Shown: in pieces, positions 43,221-52,217 of the stretch | How positions within the stretch are numbered: the stretch's first letter is position 1 | How the letters are laid out: each line of letters starts with the position of its first letter | Assembly (NCBI GenBank): GCA_964588335.1 | Contig: CAZPOV010000007.1 | Coordinates: forward strand, 84,353-148,352 | Source: JAGQZY01 sp964588335 | GTDB lineage: Bacteria > Bdellovibrionota > Bdellovibrionia > Bdellovibrionales > JAGQZY01 | DNA length: 64,000 bases | Direction of reading: 5' to 3' | The notes under the pieces: generated by a model | Databases searched by the model: none | The model's input: only the letters and a program-made list of their open reading frames with translations | Told to the model about the DNA's origin: nothing | Made by a program: the position numbers and the translations under genes

Positions 43221-45368
43221 TTAGGGATGGCGAAGAGCGTGCACCAGGGCCTGGCGAATAACCCAGTCTTTCCAGGAGCTTGGAGATAATAGCTGAAGTC
43301 TTTGCAGGAGTTTTTCTTCTTCGGGGCTGGCCTTGGGCTGCCACAACGACTGACAGATATGAAGGAAAATGTCGAAGCGCCTGCGCTGAAGGCGTTGCAG
43401 CTTTTTTAAAGCTCGCCCTAAAACGATCTCCTCATCAGTGAGGTCGGTGCCGAAGGGAAAAGCCGGAAAAAGATCCTGTTGTTTGAAAGTCTTTAACAGT
43501 TTTTGATAGCGTGTTGGGGTGTTGTTGCGAAATCGCTGGGGGAGTTGAAAGTGAGGCGCTAACTTTTTTGCGACAATCGCTTGTCGAATCAGTTCATCTT
43601 GAAATCGAGAGTCGGCTATTTTGATCAATGCGGCGGCGACTTCCGAGTCTGTTTTTCCGCGCAAATAGGCGATGCCGTATTCCGTGATGACCACGTCTCG
43701 TAAATGTCGGGGAATCGTACAGTTTCCATAATTAAGGACGATGTTCGACTCCAATTCTCCCTTTCGGTTGAAGCGTGTGCTACGCAGTTGCAAAATCGAA
43801 TGGGCGTCGGGAAGTTCATGGGCCATGGCCACAAAGTTGTACTGTCCACCGACTCCAGAAATTTGCTGACCATTTTCAAGAGCATCAGAGCAGGCCGACC
43901 CGTTCAAAGTGACTTTCATGCAAGTATTGACAAACCGGCCGTGGGTGCGTTGTAAGCGATCGATCTCTTCGTGACCATAGAGTTGGTTAATTTGTGAAAT
44001 GCGCTTCATTCGAAACAGTTTGCGTTCGGCTATGGGAAGATCTTTCAGAAACTGGTAAAACTGGCGCGGGCCAATAAAAAAGCCTCCATGGGCCACGGCA
44101 CCATTGCGAAGACGATGGCCAAGAGCTTGATCTTTAATGATCTGATGGATTTCTGGATCTTCCAAATGCGCCGAGATCGAATCACCACTGGGAAGAACCA
44201 ACTTCTGGTTTCTCCAGGTACAATCTTCTTTGAAAATCCCAAACTCTTTTAAAAACTGAAAATCAGTTTCGGTGAGATGAGAATGGATGGCTCGCTCAGC
44301 CAACAATTGATCGAGGATATCATCGGCAAACTCCTCAGTGATTCGTCCCTCATTGAGGAGTCTTTGTAGGACCACGGAGTCGAAGACTTTCTTTTTTAAA
44401 ATCTTATGTTTATAGAGCTCTGCAAAACTGTCACAAAGCATTTCGGTAGCGGCAAACAATCCTTTTTGAAAGGGCTGAAGGTCTCCCGATTTTTTAATTA
44501 ACGGGAAAAACGCATCGTCAATTTCTAGATCTTGAAGGAGTCTTTGATAAAGTTTGTTGTCGTTCTGGCGCAAGCACAGGCTGTAAACCAGGGCATCCCC
44601 CAAAGATCCAATACCGATTTGGATTTCGCCGTCGTCCTTAATCAGTGTTGAAGCATGCAGACCAATCAGGTGATCGACATCCGGAACTGGCATTTTTGGT
44701 GGCGCAAACACAGGAAAATATTGGCTTGGATTGTCGATCACAATGTCGAAAAAATCATTTGCAACAATCGATTCGCCGTACATAAAGGGAAGGTCGGAAT
44801 TGATTTGAGCGACTTTAAACAAAGGACGTTTTTGCAGGCGGCAGATTTCAACAAGGTCGATGGTTAAATCGGGGTTGCAGCTTAAACTGAAAATAGGATC
44901 TTGCTTGTCATGGTTCGAGACCACCTGCTGACAGATGGCATTGACGCCTCGAGAGGCAATATCGCGAACCACATGGGTGTAGTTGCTGGAAAGATAATCT
45001 CTTTGCGCATTGGCATTGTTTTTATATTTGCCCGCCTGAAAATAAAACTCAATAATTTTAACATTGTTCGGTAATCGACCGGCCAAGCGGTCGGCTTCGT
45101 ATTCAAGGTCAGGATAAAGGCCAAACACCCGTTTGTTCATCGGTTCCAAAAAATTCTTTTCAATTGATGTTTGACCTGTAGGAGGATTAAGGCTGAGCGC
45201 TGTTAGAATGGTTAATTGGATTTCCGGATGGGTTTTGGCTGTTTGGTACAGTTTGTTGAGGAAGTGATTGGGTTTGCCGACACCAAGAGGGGTCGCGAGA
45301 ACGATAGTGTTTCCTACTTCTTCGAGCAGGTGCTGGACCGCCTGGTCTGTGCTGTCGACGTGTTGCAT
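43221..45368 (-). CDS. Acetyl-CoA hydrolase/transferase family protein, oversized
   Basis: 715 aa against roughly 430 for usual members. The N-terminal CoA-transferase domain (residues about 15-260) contains VLATPLGVGKPNHFLN and IQIGIGSLGDALVYSL. Residues about 265-405 are a Lys/Glu/Leu-rich insertion without known motif. The C-terminal AcetylCoA_hyd_C domain (about 405-600) is clear: GAVAHGGFFIGPRQFY, ISGVGGQYNFVAMAHELP, ITEYGIAYLRGKTD. A Gln/Arg/Leu-rich tail ends the protein. The reaction is acyl-CoA to carboxylate CoA transfer or hydrolysis; the acceptor is unknown. No clear Shine-Dalgarno. Confidence 0.85.
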   Translation of the reverse strand: MQHVDSTDQAVQHLLEEVGNTIVLATPLGVGKPNHFLNKLYQTAKTHPEIQLTILTALSLNPPTGQTSIEKNFLEPMNKRVFGLYPDLEYEADRLAGRLPNNVKIIEFYFQAGKYKNNANAQRDYLSSNYTHVVRDIASRGVNAICQQVVSNHDKQDPIFSLSCNPDLTIDLVEICRLQKRPLFKVAQINSDLPFMYGESIVANDFFDIVIDNPSQYFPVFAPPKMPVPDVDHLIGLHASTLIKDDGEIQIGIGSLGDALVYSLCLRQNDNKLYQRLLQDLEIDDAFFPLIKKSGDLQPFQKGLFAATEMLCDSFAELYKHKILKKKVFDSVVLQRLLNEGRITEEFADDILDQLLAERAIHSHLTETDFQFLKEFGIFKEDCTWRNQKLVLPSGDSISAHLEDPEIHQIIKDQALGHRLRNGAVAHGGFFIGPRQFYQFLKDLPIAERKLFRMKRISQINQLYGHEEIDRLQRTHGRFVNTCMKVTLNGSACSDALENGQQISGVGGQYNFVAMAHELPDAHSILQLRSTRFNRKGELESNIVLNYGNCTIPRHLRDVVITEYGIAYLRGKTDSEVAAALIKIADSRFQDELIRQAIVAKKLAPHFQLPQRFRNNTPTRYQKLLKTFKQQDLFPAFPFGTDLTDEEIVLGRALKKLQRLQRRRFDIFLHICQSLWQPKASPEEEKLLQRLQLLSPSSWKDWVIRQALVHALRHP

Positions 45369-45388
45369 GGTCTACAAGTTTAAGTGGG

Positions 45389-45916
45389 TCACCAGGTTTT
45401 TTCAATATTAAGATAGGTGCGCGTGTCTTCTTTATCCGTTTTATTCTGTAAACTGATCATCGCATTTTCAATTTGATAGAGGTCCATCTGGGCGCGTAAT
45501 GTTTTAAAAGAGTTTTCCGTCCAGACTTTGGTGTTCACAAATGTTTCGATGTCGACTTCGGCTTTTAATCGGTTCACGTCTATCTTCGACTTCATTTTAA
45601 AGCTGTTGGACTCCACCTGAGTGTTGCTGTTGACAGCCTTTTCAAGAGACTGGACACTTTTTAAAGGTTTGAATTGGTTGTTTTCGATAACATCCGCCAA
45701 ATGATACTCAAGAATTTTGCCGCCAAAAGCACCGGGTGATGTGGTTTTACTGGCTTCCAGCGGGATCACCTGATTTTGTTTTTCAACCTGTTGTTTTTTC
45801 TGCTGATAATTTTCGGGAATTTTAAGGTCACCTTGAATAGGCGTCACTGATTCCTGCTCAGTAGGGCTTGACCAAACTGACAGAGGAGAGATGAAAATGA
45901 CGAAAGCAATAAACAT
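45389..45916 (-). CDS. Secreted protein of unknown function
   Basis: 175 aa from the ATG at 45916 (a GTG at 45922 is possible). Signal peptide MFIAFVIFISPLSVWS. The mature protein is hydrophilic with several Gln/Lys-rich segments (ENYQQKKQQVEKQNQ) and a C-terminal half of beta-like strands (SFKMKSKIDVNRLKAEVDIETFV, SFKTLRAQMDLYQIE). No cysteines. It lies 20 bp upstream of the CoA-transferase gene on the same strand, so the two may share a transcript. Confidence 0.65.
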   Translation of the reverse strand: MFIAFVIFISPLSVWSSPTEQESVTPIQGDLKIPENYQQKKQQVEKQNQVIPLEASKTTSPGAFGGKILEYHLADVIENNQFKPLKSVQSLEKAVNSNTQVESNSFKMKSKIDVNRLKAEVDIETFVNTKVWTENSFKTLRAQMDLYQIENAMISLQNKTDKEDTRTYLNIEKTW

Positions 45917-45999
45917 TCCCACGTTGATATTTAACAGTCTTTGCCGCTTGGAAACAAGGCTTCATGTAAGAAGGAAAAAGCTGATCAAGACTTTGACAC

Positions 46000-47046
46000 T
46001 CAAACTCCGTGAGCTCTTGACTCATTGATTCCCATGGGTGTCATTTCCATAAATCGGGCTTTTTCCATAATTTGGCCGTGCTCCATAGCGTTGATATAAG
46101 TCATTCCACTTCGCAAGCCACCCGCCAACTCTCCAAGCACATCGCTGAGATGACCTTTGATATAAACCTTGGTGCTTTCTCCCTCGGGTGCCATGCCGGT
46201 GGGAACTCCGCCGCGCCAAGAGTCCTGGGCTGCTCGTGATGCCATTCCACGGTAATGTTTTTGTCCATGTTGAATCAGTCCGGGAGTTTCAATGGTACCA
46301 GCCAGAATACTTCCGAGCATCACCGTCGATGCGCCGGCGGCGAGAGCTTTAACAATATCACCGGAAGATCGGATGCCTCCGTCAGCGATAACCGGCACAT
46401 TTTTCTCACGAGCCGCTTCCGCGCACAAGGCAATGGCTGTGAGCTGAGGAACCCCGCAACCTGTAATGATACGGGTTGTGCACATCGATCCCGGTCCAAT
46501 ACCGACTTTAATGGCATCCGCACCGGCTTCAATCAGATCGCGGGTGCCTTCGGGAGTGGCAACATTGCCAGCGATAACATCCACATTAGGAAACTCTTTT
46601 TTTAGCCAAGCTAGGGTCTCAAGCATTTGCACCGAATGCCCATGGGCGATATCAATGGTGATCACATTCACTCCGGCCGCCACCAAAGCGTGAGCGCGAT
46701 CTTGGCTTTCTGTGCTGACACCAATTGAGGCGCCGATGTTTTTTGCGCCCGAGTCTTTGACTTTTTTGACTTCGTTGACCTGGTCTTCAACAGTCATAAA
46801 ACGGTGGATGATCCCAAAGCCGCCCTGTTGGTCCATGGCGATGGCCATATTGGCTTCAGTGATTGTGTCCATGTTGGCTGAGATCATGGGCATGTCGATC
46901 ATTTTGTTTTTCGTGAGTGAGGCTCGGAGTTCCGGATCTCTTCTGGATCGCATTTCGGATTTGGCAGGAACCAATAGAACATCGTCAAATGTGAATCCTT
47001 TTCCTCGTTGAATCAATCCACTGTGATCAAATATTAAGCTTTCCAT
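46000..47046 (-). CDS. IMP dehydrogenase / GMP reductase family protein lacking CBS domains
   Basis: 348 aa from the ATG at 47046, which has AAAGGGGGCC upstream; the frame to 47067 adds seven residues. TIM-barrel motifs: FTFDDVLLVPAKSEMRSR, MISANMDTITEANMA, and the catalytic-loop cysteine in GIGPGSMCTTR. Residues for a phosphate site are ADGGIRSSGD. IMPDH proteins have paired CBS domains (about 120 aa) and an Arg-Tyr flap motif; neither is visible, and the region reads ASRAAQDSWRGGVPT. GMP reductase is therefore as likely as IMPDH. Confidence 0.85.
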   Translation of the reverse strand: MESLIFDHSGLIQRGKGFTFDDVLLVPAKSEMRSRRDPELRASLTKNKMIDMPMISANMDTITEANMAIAMDQQGGFGIIHRFMTVEDQVNEVKKVKDSGAKNIGASIGVSTESQDRAHALVAAGVNVITIDIAHGHSVQMLETLAWLKKEFPNVDVIAGNVATPEGTRDLIEAGADAIKVGIGPGSMCTTRIITGCGVPQLTAIALCAEAAREKNVPVIADGGIRSSGDIVKALAAGASTVMLGSILAGTIETPGLIQHGQKHYRGMASRAAQDSWRGGVPTGMAPEGESTKVYIKGHLSDVLGELAGGLRSGMTYINAMEHGQIMEKARFMEMTPMGINESRAHGV

Positions 47047-47180
47047 AAGGCCCCCTTTAAGACTCAAAAAACCTTTAAAAGCCTAGGCGGGCCGGGGAGA
47101 GGGGTCAATCAAGGCTTTGATGGCTCTGTGTTCCAAAATCCCTTATTTGTTTCTGATCAAGTTCGAGATAAAATCCTGCA

Positions 47181-48119
47181 ATGACTAAAGGTGAAAAGTA
47201 CGGCGTTCTCGACATCGGGGGCACTAAAATTCGATCGGCCCTCTGGGATGGCTATCATCTTAACGAGGTGGAGTCTTGTGAGACGCCGAAAGTGACGGCC
47301 TCTTCATTTATTGACACCCTCAGTGGGTCAATCACTCAGCTGATGGACCGACATGATTTGAAAGGCGTGGGAGTGTCCACCGCTGGGCCAGTGGATGTGG
47401 TCAATGGACGCATTTTGAATCCAGCCAATTTAGGTAACGGAGATGACTCTTGGCTACGATTTGAAATAAAAAAAGATCTTAGCAACAAGCTTAATCTTCC
47501 TGTTGTCGTCGACAACGATGCGGCGTTAACCGCTTTTGGGCAATACAAGCATTTCGAAAAAGAGAGAGTTAAGGATCTGGTGGTTCTCACCTTGGGGACC
47601 GGTTTAGGGATCGGAGCCATCGTCAATGGTGAGCTGGCCCGTGGAGGACAAAGTATGCACCCGGAACTGGGGCATTTTCTTATCGCTGATGAACCTGATC
47701 CAAATTATCAGACGCCTATGGGAAATTTCCCGACAATGGAATCCTATCTGTCGGGGTATCATTTTTCAAAACGGGTGGGCCAGAAGCTGGGGCAAGAATT
47801 GACCGGCTCTGATCTGATTCGCCTCTCTGAAAGTGGCGATGCAACTGTGGCTGCGCTTTGGCACGGCTACAGCCAGAGAATGGCGGTGGCGTTGAGCAAT
47901 CTCTACTTGGTTTATTTTCCGAAAAAATTTGTTTTTGCTGGTGGTTTTGCTATGGTGGCTTCTCCGTTTTTTCTCAGTCGAACCCAGTCGGTGATGGCGC
48001 AAATATTGAAAGATCGTATCGATTCGGGGATGCCACTGCCTGATATTGAGATCTCAGCCAATCATGATGACCTTCCATTGTTGGGAGCCGGCTATAAAGT
48101 CATGGAAACTCTCTCATAG
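47181..48119 (+). CDS. ROK family sugar kinase-like protein
   Basis: 312 aa. The ATP-binding N-terminus YGVLDIGGTKIRSALWD and the second phosphate motif LTLGTGLGIGAIVNGELARGG are typical. The putative catalytic Asp113 is in VVDNDAALTAFG and the MHPELGHF motif holds the family's His. The zinc-binding CxCGxxGC triad usual in ROK kinases is absent, here replaced by NFPTMESYLSG. Glucokinase-like activity is plausible but the substrate is unknown; a regulator role is unlikely because there is no N-terminal HTH. It is divergent from the IMPDH/GMPR gene. Confidence 0.87.
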   Translation: MTKGEKYGVLDIGGTKIRSALWDGYHLNEVESCETPKVTASSFIDTLSGSITQLMDRHDLKGVGVSTAGPVDVVNGRILNPANLGNGDDSWLRFEIKKDLSNKLNLPVVVDNDAALTAFGQYKHFEKERVKDLVVLTLGTGLGIGAIVNGELARGGQSMHPELGHFLIADEPDPNYQTPMGNFPTMESYLSGYHFSKRVGQKLGQELTGSDLIRLSESGDATVAALWHGYSQRMAVALSNLYLVYFPKKFVFAGGFAMVASPFFLSRTQSVMAQILKDRIDSGMPLPDIEISANHDDLPLLGAGYKVMETLS

Positions 48120-48191
48120 GCCGCCGAAAACCCATTGCTTTGTCATCACCAAATCTATTGAGATATAAGAAAAAGTTGAACTGTAAACGTG

Positions 48192-48224
48192 AAAAGGCCC
48201 GCAGAACGAATCCTGAAGGCCCTT
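48192..48224 (-). terminator. Probable terminator of the repeat-protein gene
   Basis: On the minus strand AAGGGCC...GGGCCTTTT can fold (outer AAGG/CCTT, inner CC/GG and CAG/CTG with small bulges) and ends in TTTTC, 25 bp past the stop at 48248. Pairing is imperfect. Confidence 0.5.
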
Positions 48225-48247
48225 AAAAACTCTTCCTGGTCAGTGAA

Positions 48248-48943
48248 TTAGTAAGCAGGAACAGGTGTTAAGTCGTCGTTGGCACAAGACTGGTAAGTGT
48301 AAGTGTGTGAACCAACTTTTTTGTCGCTAGCAAAACGATCGTGAGCTGTCTTTCTGAAGAAATCAACTTTGAAAGTTGTGTTGAAGCTGTAAGAGATTAA
48401 ACCTTCTTGAACGCAATAAGGTGAACCTTTGGCTCCGCTGTTTTCATCGGCATAACGATCGGCACGAGCTTCAGATTTGAAAGTCTTTGGACCATAGTCG
48501 TCTCTTTTAACTTCCCAAAGAACACAACCACGCTCTTGCCAGTTGATGGGGTGGCTGTAGTAGTTCTTATAAGAAGATACACAATAAGCGCTTCCGCGAG
48601 CATTGCTGCTATCGTCAGCGTAATCGTCGGCGCGACCTTGAGAAGAAAAAGTTTTATACATTTTTCCAAAAGAACTTTCTTTAAGGTCTACTTGCCATTG
48701 TGTGCAAATCTCAAGAGGCTGAACGGTCTTGATAGTGTTACCGCTGATGCAGATGTTTGATGGGCCCATCCAAGTTGAAGTTCCTGGAAGATTGCGGTTC
48801 CAGTGACGTTTTGTGAATTGGTTGGAAGCATAAGCTTGTGTTGCTGTCATGCTGTCAAACAGGTCTTCGGCACGGTCTTGGTAGTCGATTGCGAAAGCAG
48901 ATGATGTCACCATCATGGCTATCATTACGATAATTGTTTTCAT
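48248..48943 (-). CDS. Secreted protein with two internal repeats
   Basis: 231 aa, with AGGAGGGAT before the ATG, so well translated. Signal peptide MKTIIVMIAMMVTSSAFA. Two imperfect repeats at residues about 80-124 and 140-180 share a CxxWxV start and ADDYADDSSNARGSAYCV / ADRYADENSGAKGSPYCV ends. A weaker third copy ends in YTYQSC. Each repeat has cysteines likely to pair. Codon use looks biased to highly expressed genes. The family is unknown; possibly a periplasmic or surface protein. Unusually long (457 bp) upstream region. Confidence 0.8.
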   Translation of the reverse strand: MKTIIVMIAMMVTSSAFAIDYQDRAEDLFDSMTATQAYASNQFTKRHWNRNLPGTSTWMGPSNICISGNTIKTVQPLEICTQWQVDLKESSFGKMYKTFSSQGRADDYADDSSNARGSAYCVSSYKNYYSHPINWQERGCVLWEVKRDDYGPKTFKSEARADRYADENSGAKGSPYCVQEGLISYSFNTTFKVDFFRKTAHDRFASDKKVGSHTYTYQSCANDDLTPVPAY

Positions 48944-49400
48944 TGATCCCTCCTACGGATGTTGTTTTTTAAGTCAAAATGACTAACGTTTGTGACTGTG
49001 AGGTAATCCTTGGTTTTGGGATCGTCAAAAGATGGTCGACTTTCGTCACCTTTAAAAGCGTCTGAATTTTCAGTGACGAAAGGGTTTTCCAGTTTCCCAA
49101 ATTATTTAGAGAAACGAAATGAAAATAGGATGTTATTAGATAAACCAAAACTCAAAGTTAAACACGCGCAGGTCTGTAAAGGGGATGACGTTCGTCGTGA
49201 CGAGTTCGTCACATCTTATTTTTCAACAACGTGGTGCTATCATGAGTCATCGACGGTCTGGCAAACAATCGAGTCCCTTTGTTCGTCATCGACCCTAAAC
49301 AAAAAGCCCCGTGTTTTCATGAATTTTAGAATGCAAATGTTGTTCTTTATGAAAAAAGCCAAACGACGCTGACTTTCGGTTTCTGAGAAGGTTGCAGTGG
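48944..49400. promoter_or_regulatory. 457-bp region upstream of the repeat-protein gene with inverted repeats
   Basis: No convincing gene. It contains CTTTCGTCAC / GTGACGAAAG as perfect inverted arms at 49040-49049 and 49073-49082, and the palindrome GTGACGAGTTCGTCAC at 49197-49212. Both share the TTCGTCA/TGACGAA core also found at 59240-59263. A plus-strand frame at 49010-49372 begins with TTG and looks spurious. Confidence 0.5.
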
Positions 49401-50195
49401 TTAATAGACAGAGCAGACTTTGGAAAACACGTCTTCCGCCCACAGTTCTGAGCCGCAACGGGTGTGATGGATGCCGTCATTGACGTAGAAGCGAGAGCAC
49501 TGAGTTTGATTCTTCATGGCCTCATAGGTCGCAATATACTGACAGGCGATTGGGCTGGAATCCAAGGCTTCGATGATGGCGGCCTCCACCTTCTTCAATT
49601 TGTTTTGGTATTTTGCACTGACATAGGTGGGGCCCACCCAAAAGCAACGAGCCTTCTCGGGCAGTTGCGAAAGCATGTCGTTGACCCGAGCGACAATAAA
49701 GTCTCCACTGAAGGCCAAGCTGTTGGTTCCCAGTGCGATAATGACATCGGTGGGGTTATCCTCATCGACAAGTTTCTCAAAAGCCGAGCGTTGACCGATG
49801 GAACGGCAGAATTGCTCTCCTGAAATGTCAGGGGCGGTATTGTTGCGGTAAATTCTTTTTTGTTGGCACAGCCAATCGCGATGGCTTCCGGAGTCGGCGA
49901 TCATATGGCGAGGCGAGCTGCTTGGAAGAGCAAACGACGAGATTTTTTTGTATTCGGTGGTCACGCCAGGGCAGTGCTTCGCAAACTCGGAGAATTCATC
50001 AATGAGAGTGTGAGAGAACAGGGTGTTAGAAGACAGCGAGTCGCCCACAATAAGGAGTTGTTGTGGAGGCGTGGGTGTGCGCTCCACAGGCAGGGTGGGA
50101 TTGAGCATAAAGGGTGAAGGAGTCACTTCAGGACCTTGGTTGGGTCCACATTGAATCAATCCTGCTAACATTAGAAAAAACAAACACTTTTTCAT
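49401..50195 (-). CDS. SGNH/GDSL hydrolase-like lipoprotein
   Basis: 264 aa. The signal peptide ends in GLIQC (atypical lipobox, Cys16). The SGNH motifs are LLIVGDSLSSN with nucleophile Ser53, VIIALGTNSLAF holding the oxyanion Asn, and VNDGIHHT with catalytic Asp240 and His243. A Pro-rich linker (VERTPTPPQQ) separates the lipid anchor from the domain. Five or more cysteines suggest disulfides. Such enzymes hydrolyse ester or acetyl groups on lipids, sugars or peptidoglycan; the substrate is unknown. Confidence 0.88.
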   Translation of the reverse strand: MKKCLFFLMLAGLIQCGPNQGPEVTPSPFMLNPTLPVERTPTPPQQLLIVGDSLSSNTLFSHTLIDEFSEFAKHCPGVTTEYKKISSFALPSSSPRHMIADSGSHRDWLCQQKRIYRNNTAPDISGEQFCRSIGQRSAFEKLVDEDNPTDVIIALGTNSLAFSGDFIVARVNDMLSQLPEKARCFWVGPTYVSAKYQNKLKKVEAAIIEALDSSPIACQYIATYEAMKNQTQCSRFYVNDGIHHTRCGSELWAEDVFSKVCSVY

Positions 50196-50301
50196 CTATG
50201 ATATTGTGCATGCCGGGGCGACACTTGAAAAGTGGGGAAACCAGAACTTTCCTAAAGTCTAAGGCGAAAAGAGAATCTGAAATTGTATTACAAGCTAGTT
50301 G

Positions 50302-50804
50302 TCATGAGCAATCAAAGGCTTCGCCGTAGATGGTGACTGACTCTTCATAGAATTCAAATTGTGATTTATCGACATAAGAATCTTCATCACCCGAGGAGAA
50401 CAAAAATCCGTCGGTGGCTCCGGCTTCGGCGGCCTCTTGTCTGAAAGCTTTGAGGGCCTGTTTCTGATCCGGTCCCGAGGCTTGAATCTCCTGAAGTATT
50501 CGACAGTCTTTTTGAAGCTTTTCGTGGGCNNNNNNNNNNNNNNNNNNNNNNNNNNNNNNNNNNNNNNNNNNNNNNNNNNNNNNNNNNNNNNNNNNNNNNN
50601 NNNNNNNNNNNNNNNNNNNNNNNNNNNNNCCGAGGCTTGAATCTCCTGAAGTATTCGACAGTCTTTTTGAAGCTTTTCGTGGGCCACTTCCCCTTCTTGA
50701 ATTTTAATAGAGTTGGAGTCTTTACTGGACGGTTGGGAGGCGCATCCGAAGTTGAAAATAAACAAGGTGAATAACAGTTTGCGAGTCAAAAAACAGTGCT
50801 TCAT
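50302..50804 (-). CDS. Small lipoprotein, interrupted by an assembly gap
   Basis: Read across the gap as given, the frame breaks. If one copy of the 55-bp duplication and the 100 N are removed, an intact 115-aa frame results, starting at the ATG at 50804 and stopping at 50302-50304. It has signal peptide and lipobox NFGC, then SQPSSKDSNSIKIQ, a charged helix (QKQALKAFRQEAAEAGA) and ends AFDCS. The length 348 nt is exactly divisible by three after this joining, strong support for it. No family recognised. Confidence 0.7.
50475..50684. other. Assembly gap (100 N, 50530-50629) with 55-bp flanking duplication
   Basis: Bases 50475-50529 and 50630-50684 are identical (55 bp, beginning CCGAGGCTTGAATC and ending TTCGTGGGC), with exactly 100 N between. 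This is the pattern of two contig ends overlapping by one k-mer and joined by default scaffolding, not a biological repeat. Confidence 0.93.
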
Positions 50805-51092
50805 CGTGCTCCCGGCTTTAGAAAATGGTAAAAGAATTTGACTCATTTTTCTACGCCGAAAGGGTTGTTTAGCGCAGAATTGCTCGACAGTGTTTACTTT
50901 CTCAACTTTAGGAGAGGATAAGGGGCGACAGGGACGATGTGGCAAGCCGTCTTCAAGAAATGTTTGTTTTTCGACAGAACAGTTGATTTTTACCCCTTTC
51001 TTCTCGGTTAGCTGTTACAGTGGAAGGTGATTGTTGTTTGGATTTTAGGTGTGGCAACTTTGAGTTCAAAAAGTTACAAAAAAGGAACGCCT

Positions 51093-52217
51093 ATGATTTC
51101 AGAAAAGAACTGCAATTCCGCAGCCGAAAATACCCGTCAATCCCAAAACACCGAATCTTCTACTGAATCCCTTAGTTTTCATCAGATGCTGAAAAACGAA
51201 GTCTATTCCTATGTTGCAGACTCGCAAAGACCTCAAAAAGATGAAAGAGGAATCGTCAAAAAAGCGACCATTTTGTTTGTTGTGTGGGGTGGACTTTATG
51301 CGGCTTACTTGATTTGGGGCGGGCAAAGTCTGGCTTTCAATCTGGCACTTTCGGTTCCGTGGGCCTTAGTTATGGTTGGTATTCAAATGTCGGTCATGCA
51401 TGATGCCAGTCATCGTTCTGCTAGCGATCGCTCGCGGGTCAATGATCTTTTAACAAACTCTATTTCATTTTTGGGCGGCAGTCCAACCCTGTGGGTTTAT
51501 CAGCATTGCCGGGCCCACCATAGTTTTACCAATGTTCCCGGCAAGGATCACGATATTGATACCCATGGGCTGTTAAGGCTGTGTGTCGATCAACCACAAA
51601 AACCCATTCATCGCTATCAGCATATTTACGCTTGGGCCCTATACCCTTTATTTGTTTTGAGCTGGATATGGTGGGGGGACTATCGCGATATTAAAGATAA
51701 TACCTACAGTATTCCCAAGAAAAAGCTTGAGCAAGTCAAGGTTGAAACATGGTTAGTGAAAATATGGCATGTTCTAATTTTTCTGGTTTTGCCGTATTTG
51801 ATGTTGCAAAACCTAGCCCTTGTTGTGGCGGGCTATTTATTGAGTTTTGGTTTGATGGGCTTGATTATGGTGGTGGTTTTTCAATTGGCTCATGTCACAA
51901 TGACCCAGGAGTTTGCCTCCGAGGACAAGCTAAAGAAAACCGATTGGGCTCTTTTCCAAATGGCGTCCACCGCGAACTTTGCACCCAATAACAAATTCTT
52001 GTCTTGGTATTTAGGCGGACTGAACCATCAGATTGAACACCATATCTTTCCAAACCTCAGTCATACCCATTATCCTGAAATCCAGCACATTGTAAAAAAG
52101 TTCTGTGCCGACCGGGGTGTGGATTATCAAGTTTTTCCATCTCTTTTTTCAGCGATCCGCCATCACCAGAAACACTTGAAGACCTATGGTGTGGCATCCT
52201 CGCTGGCAAGCCAGTAG
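51093..52217 (+). CDS. Membrane fatty-acid desaturase, acyl-lipid type
   Basis: 374 aa from the ATG at 51093, preceded by AAAGGAACGCC; the frame from 51027 has no such signal. The three His boxes are HDASH (103-107), HCRAHH (138-143) and HQIEHH (312-317), the last with the Q/EHH form of front-end and linoleoyl-CoA-type desaturases. Four or so membrane spans lie between. It needs O2 and a cytochrome b5-like or ferredoxin donor, and acts at the inner membrane. A second desaturase and a FabR-type regulator are within 6 kb. Confidence 0.93.
   Translation: MISEKNCNSAAENTRQSQNTESSTESLSFHQMLKNEVYSYVADSQRPQKDERGIVKKATILFVVWGGLYAAYLIWGGQSLAFNLALSVPWALVMVGIQMSVMHDASHRSASDRSRVNDLLTNSISFLGGSPTLWVYQHCRAHHSFTNVPGKDHDIDTHGLLRLCVDQPQKPIHRYQHIYAWALYPLFVLSWIWWGDYRDIKDNTYSIPKKKLEQVKVETWLVKIWHVLIFLVLPYLMLQNLALVVAGYLLSFGLMGLIMVVVFQLAHVTMTQEFASEDKLKKTDWALFQMASTANFAPNNKFLSWYLGGLNHQIEHHIFPNLSHTHYPEIQHIVKKFCADRGVDYQVFPSLFSAIRHHQKHLKTYGVASSLASQ

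Noticed and set aside
49010..49372. 120-codon plus-strand frame
   Set aside because: TTG start, no recognisable domain, and it overlies the inverted repeats of a promoter region.
50475..50684. 55-bp direct repeats around the N gaps as real repeats or attachment sites
   Set aside because: Exact k-mer length and exactly 100 N at both places show assembly joins.
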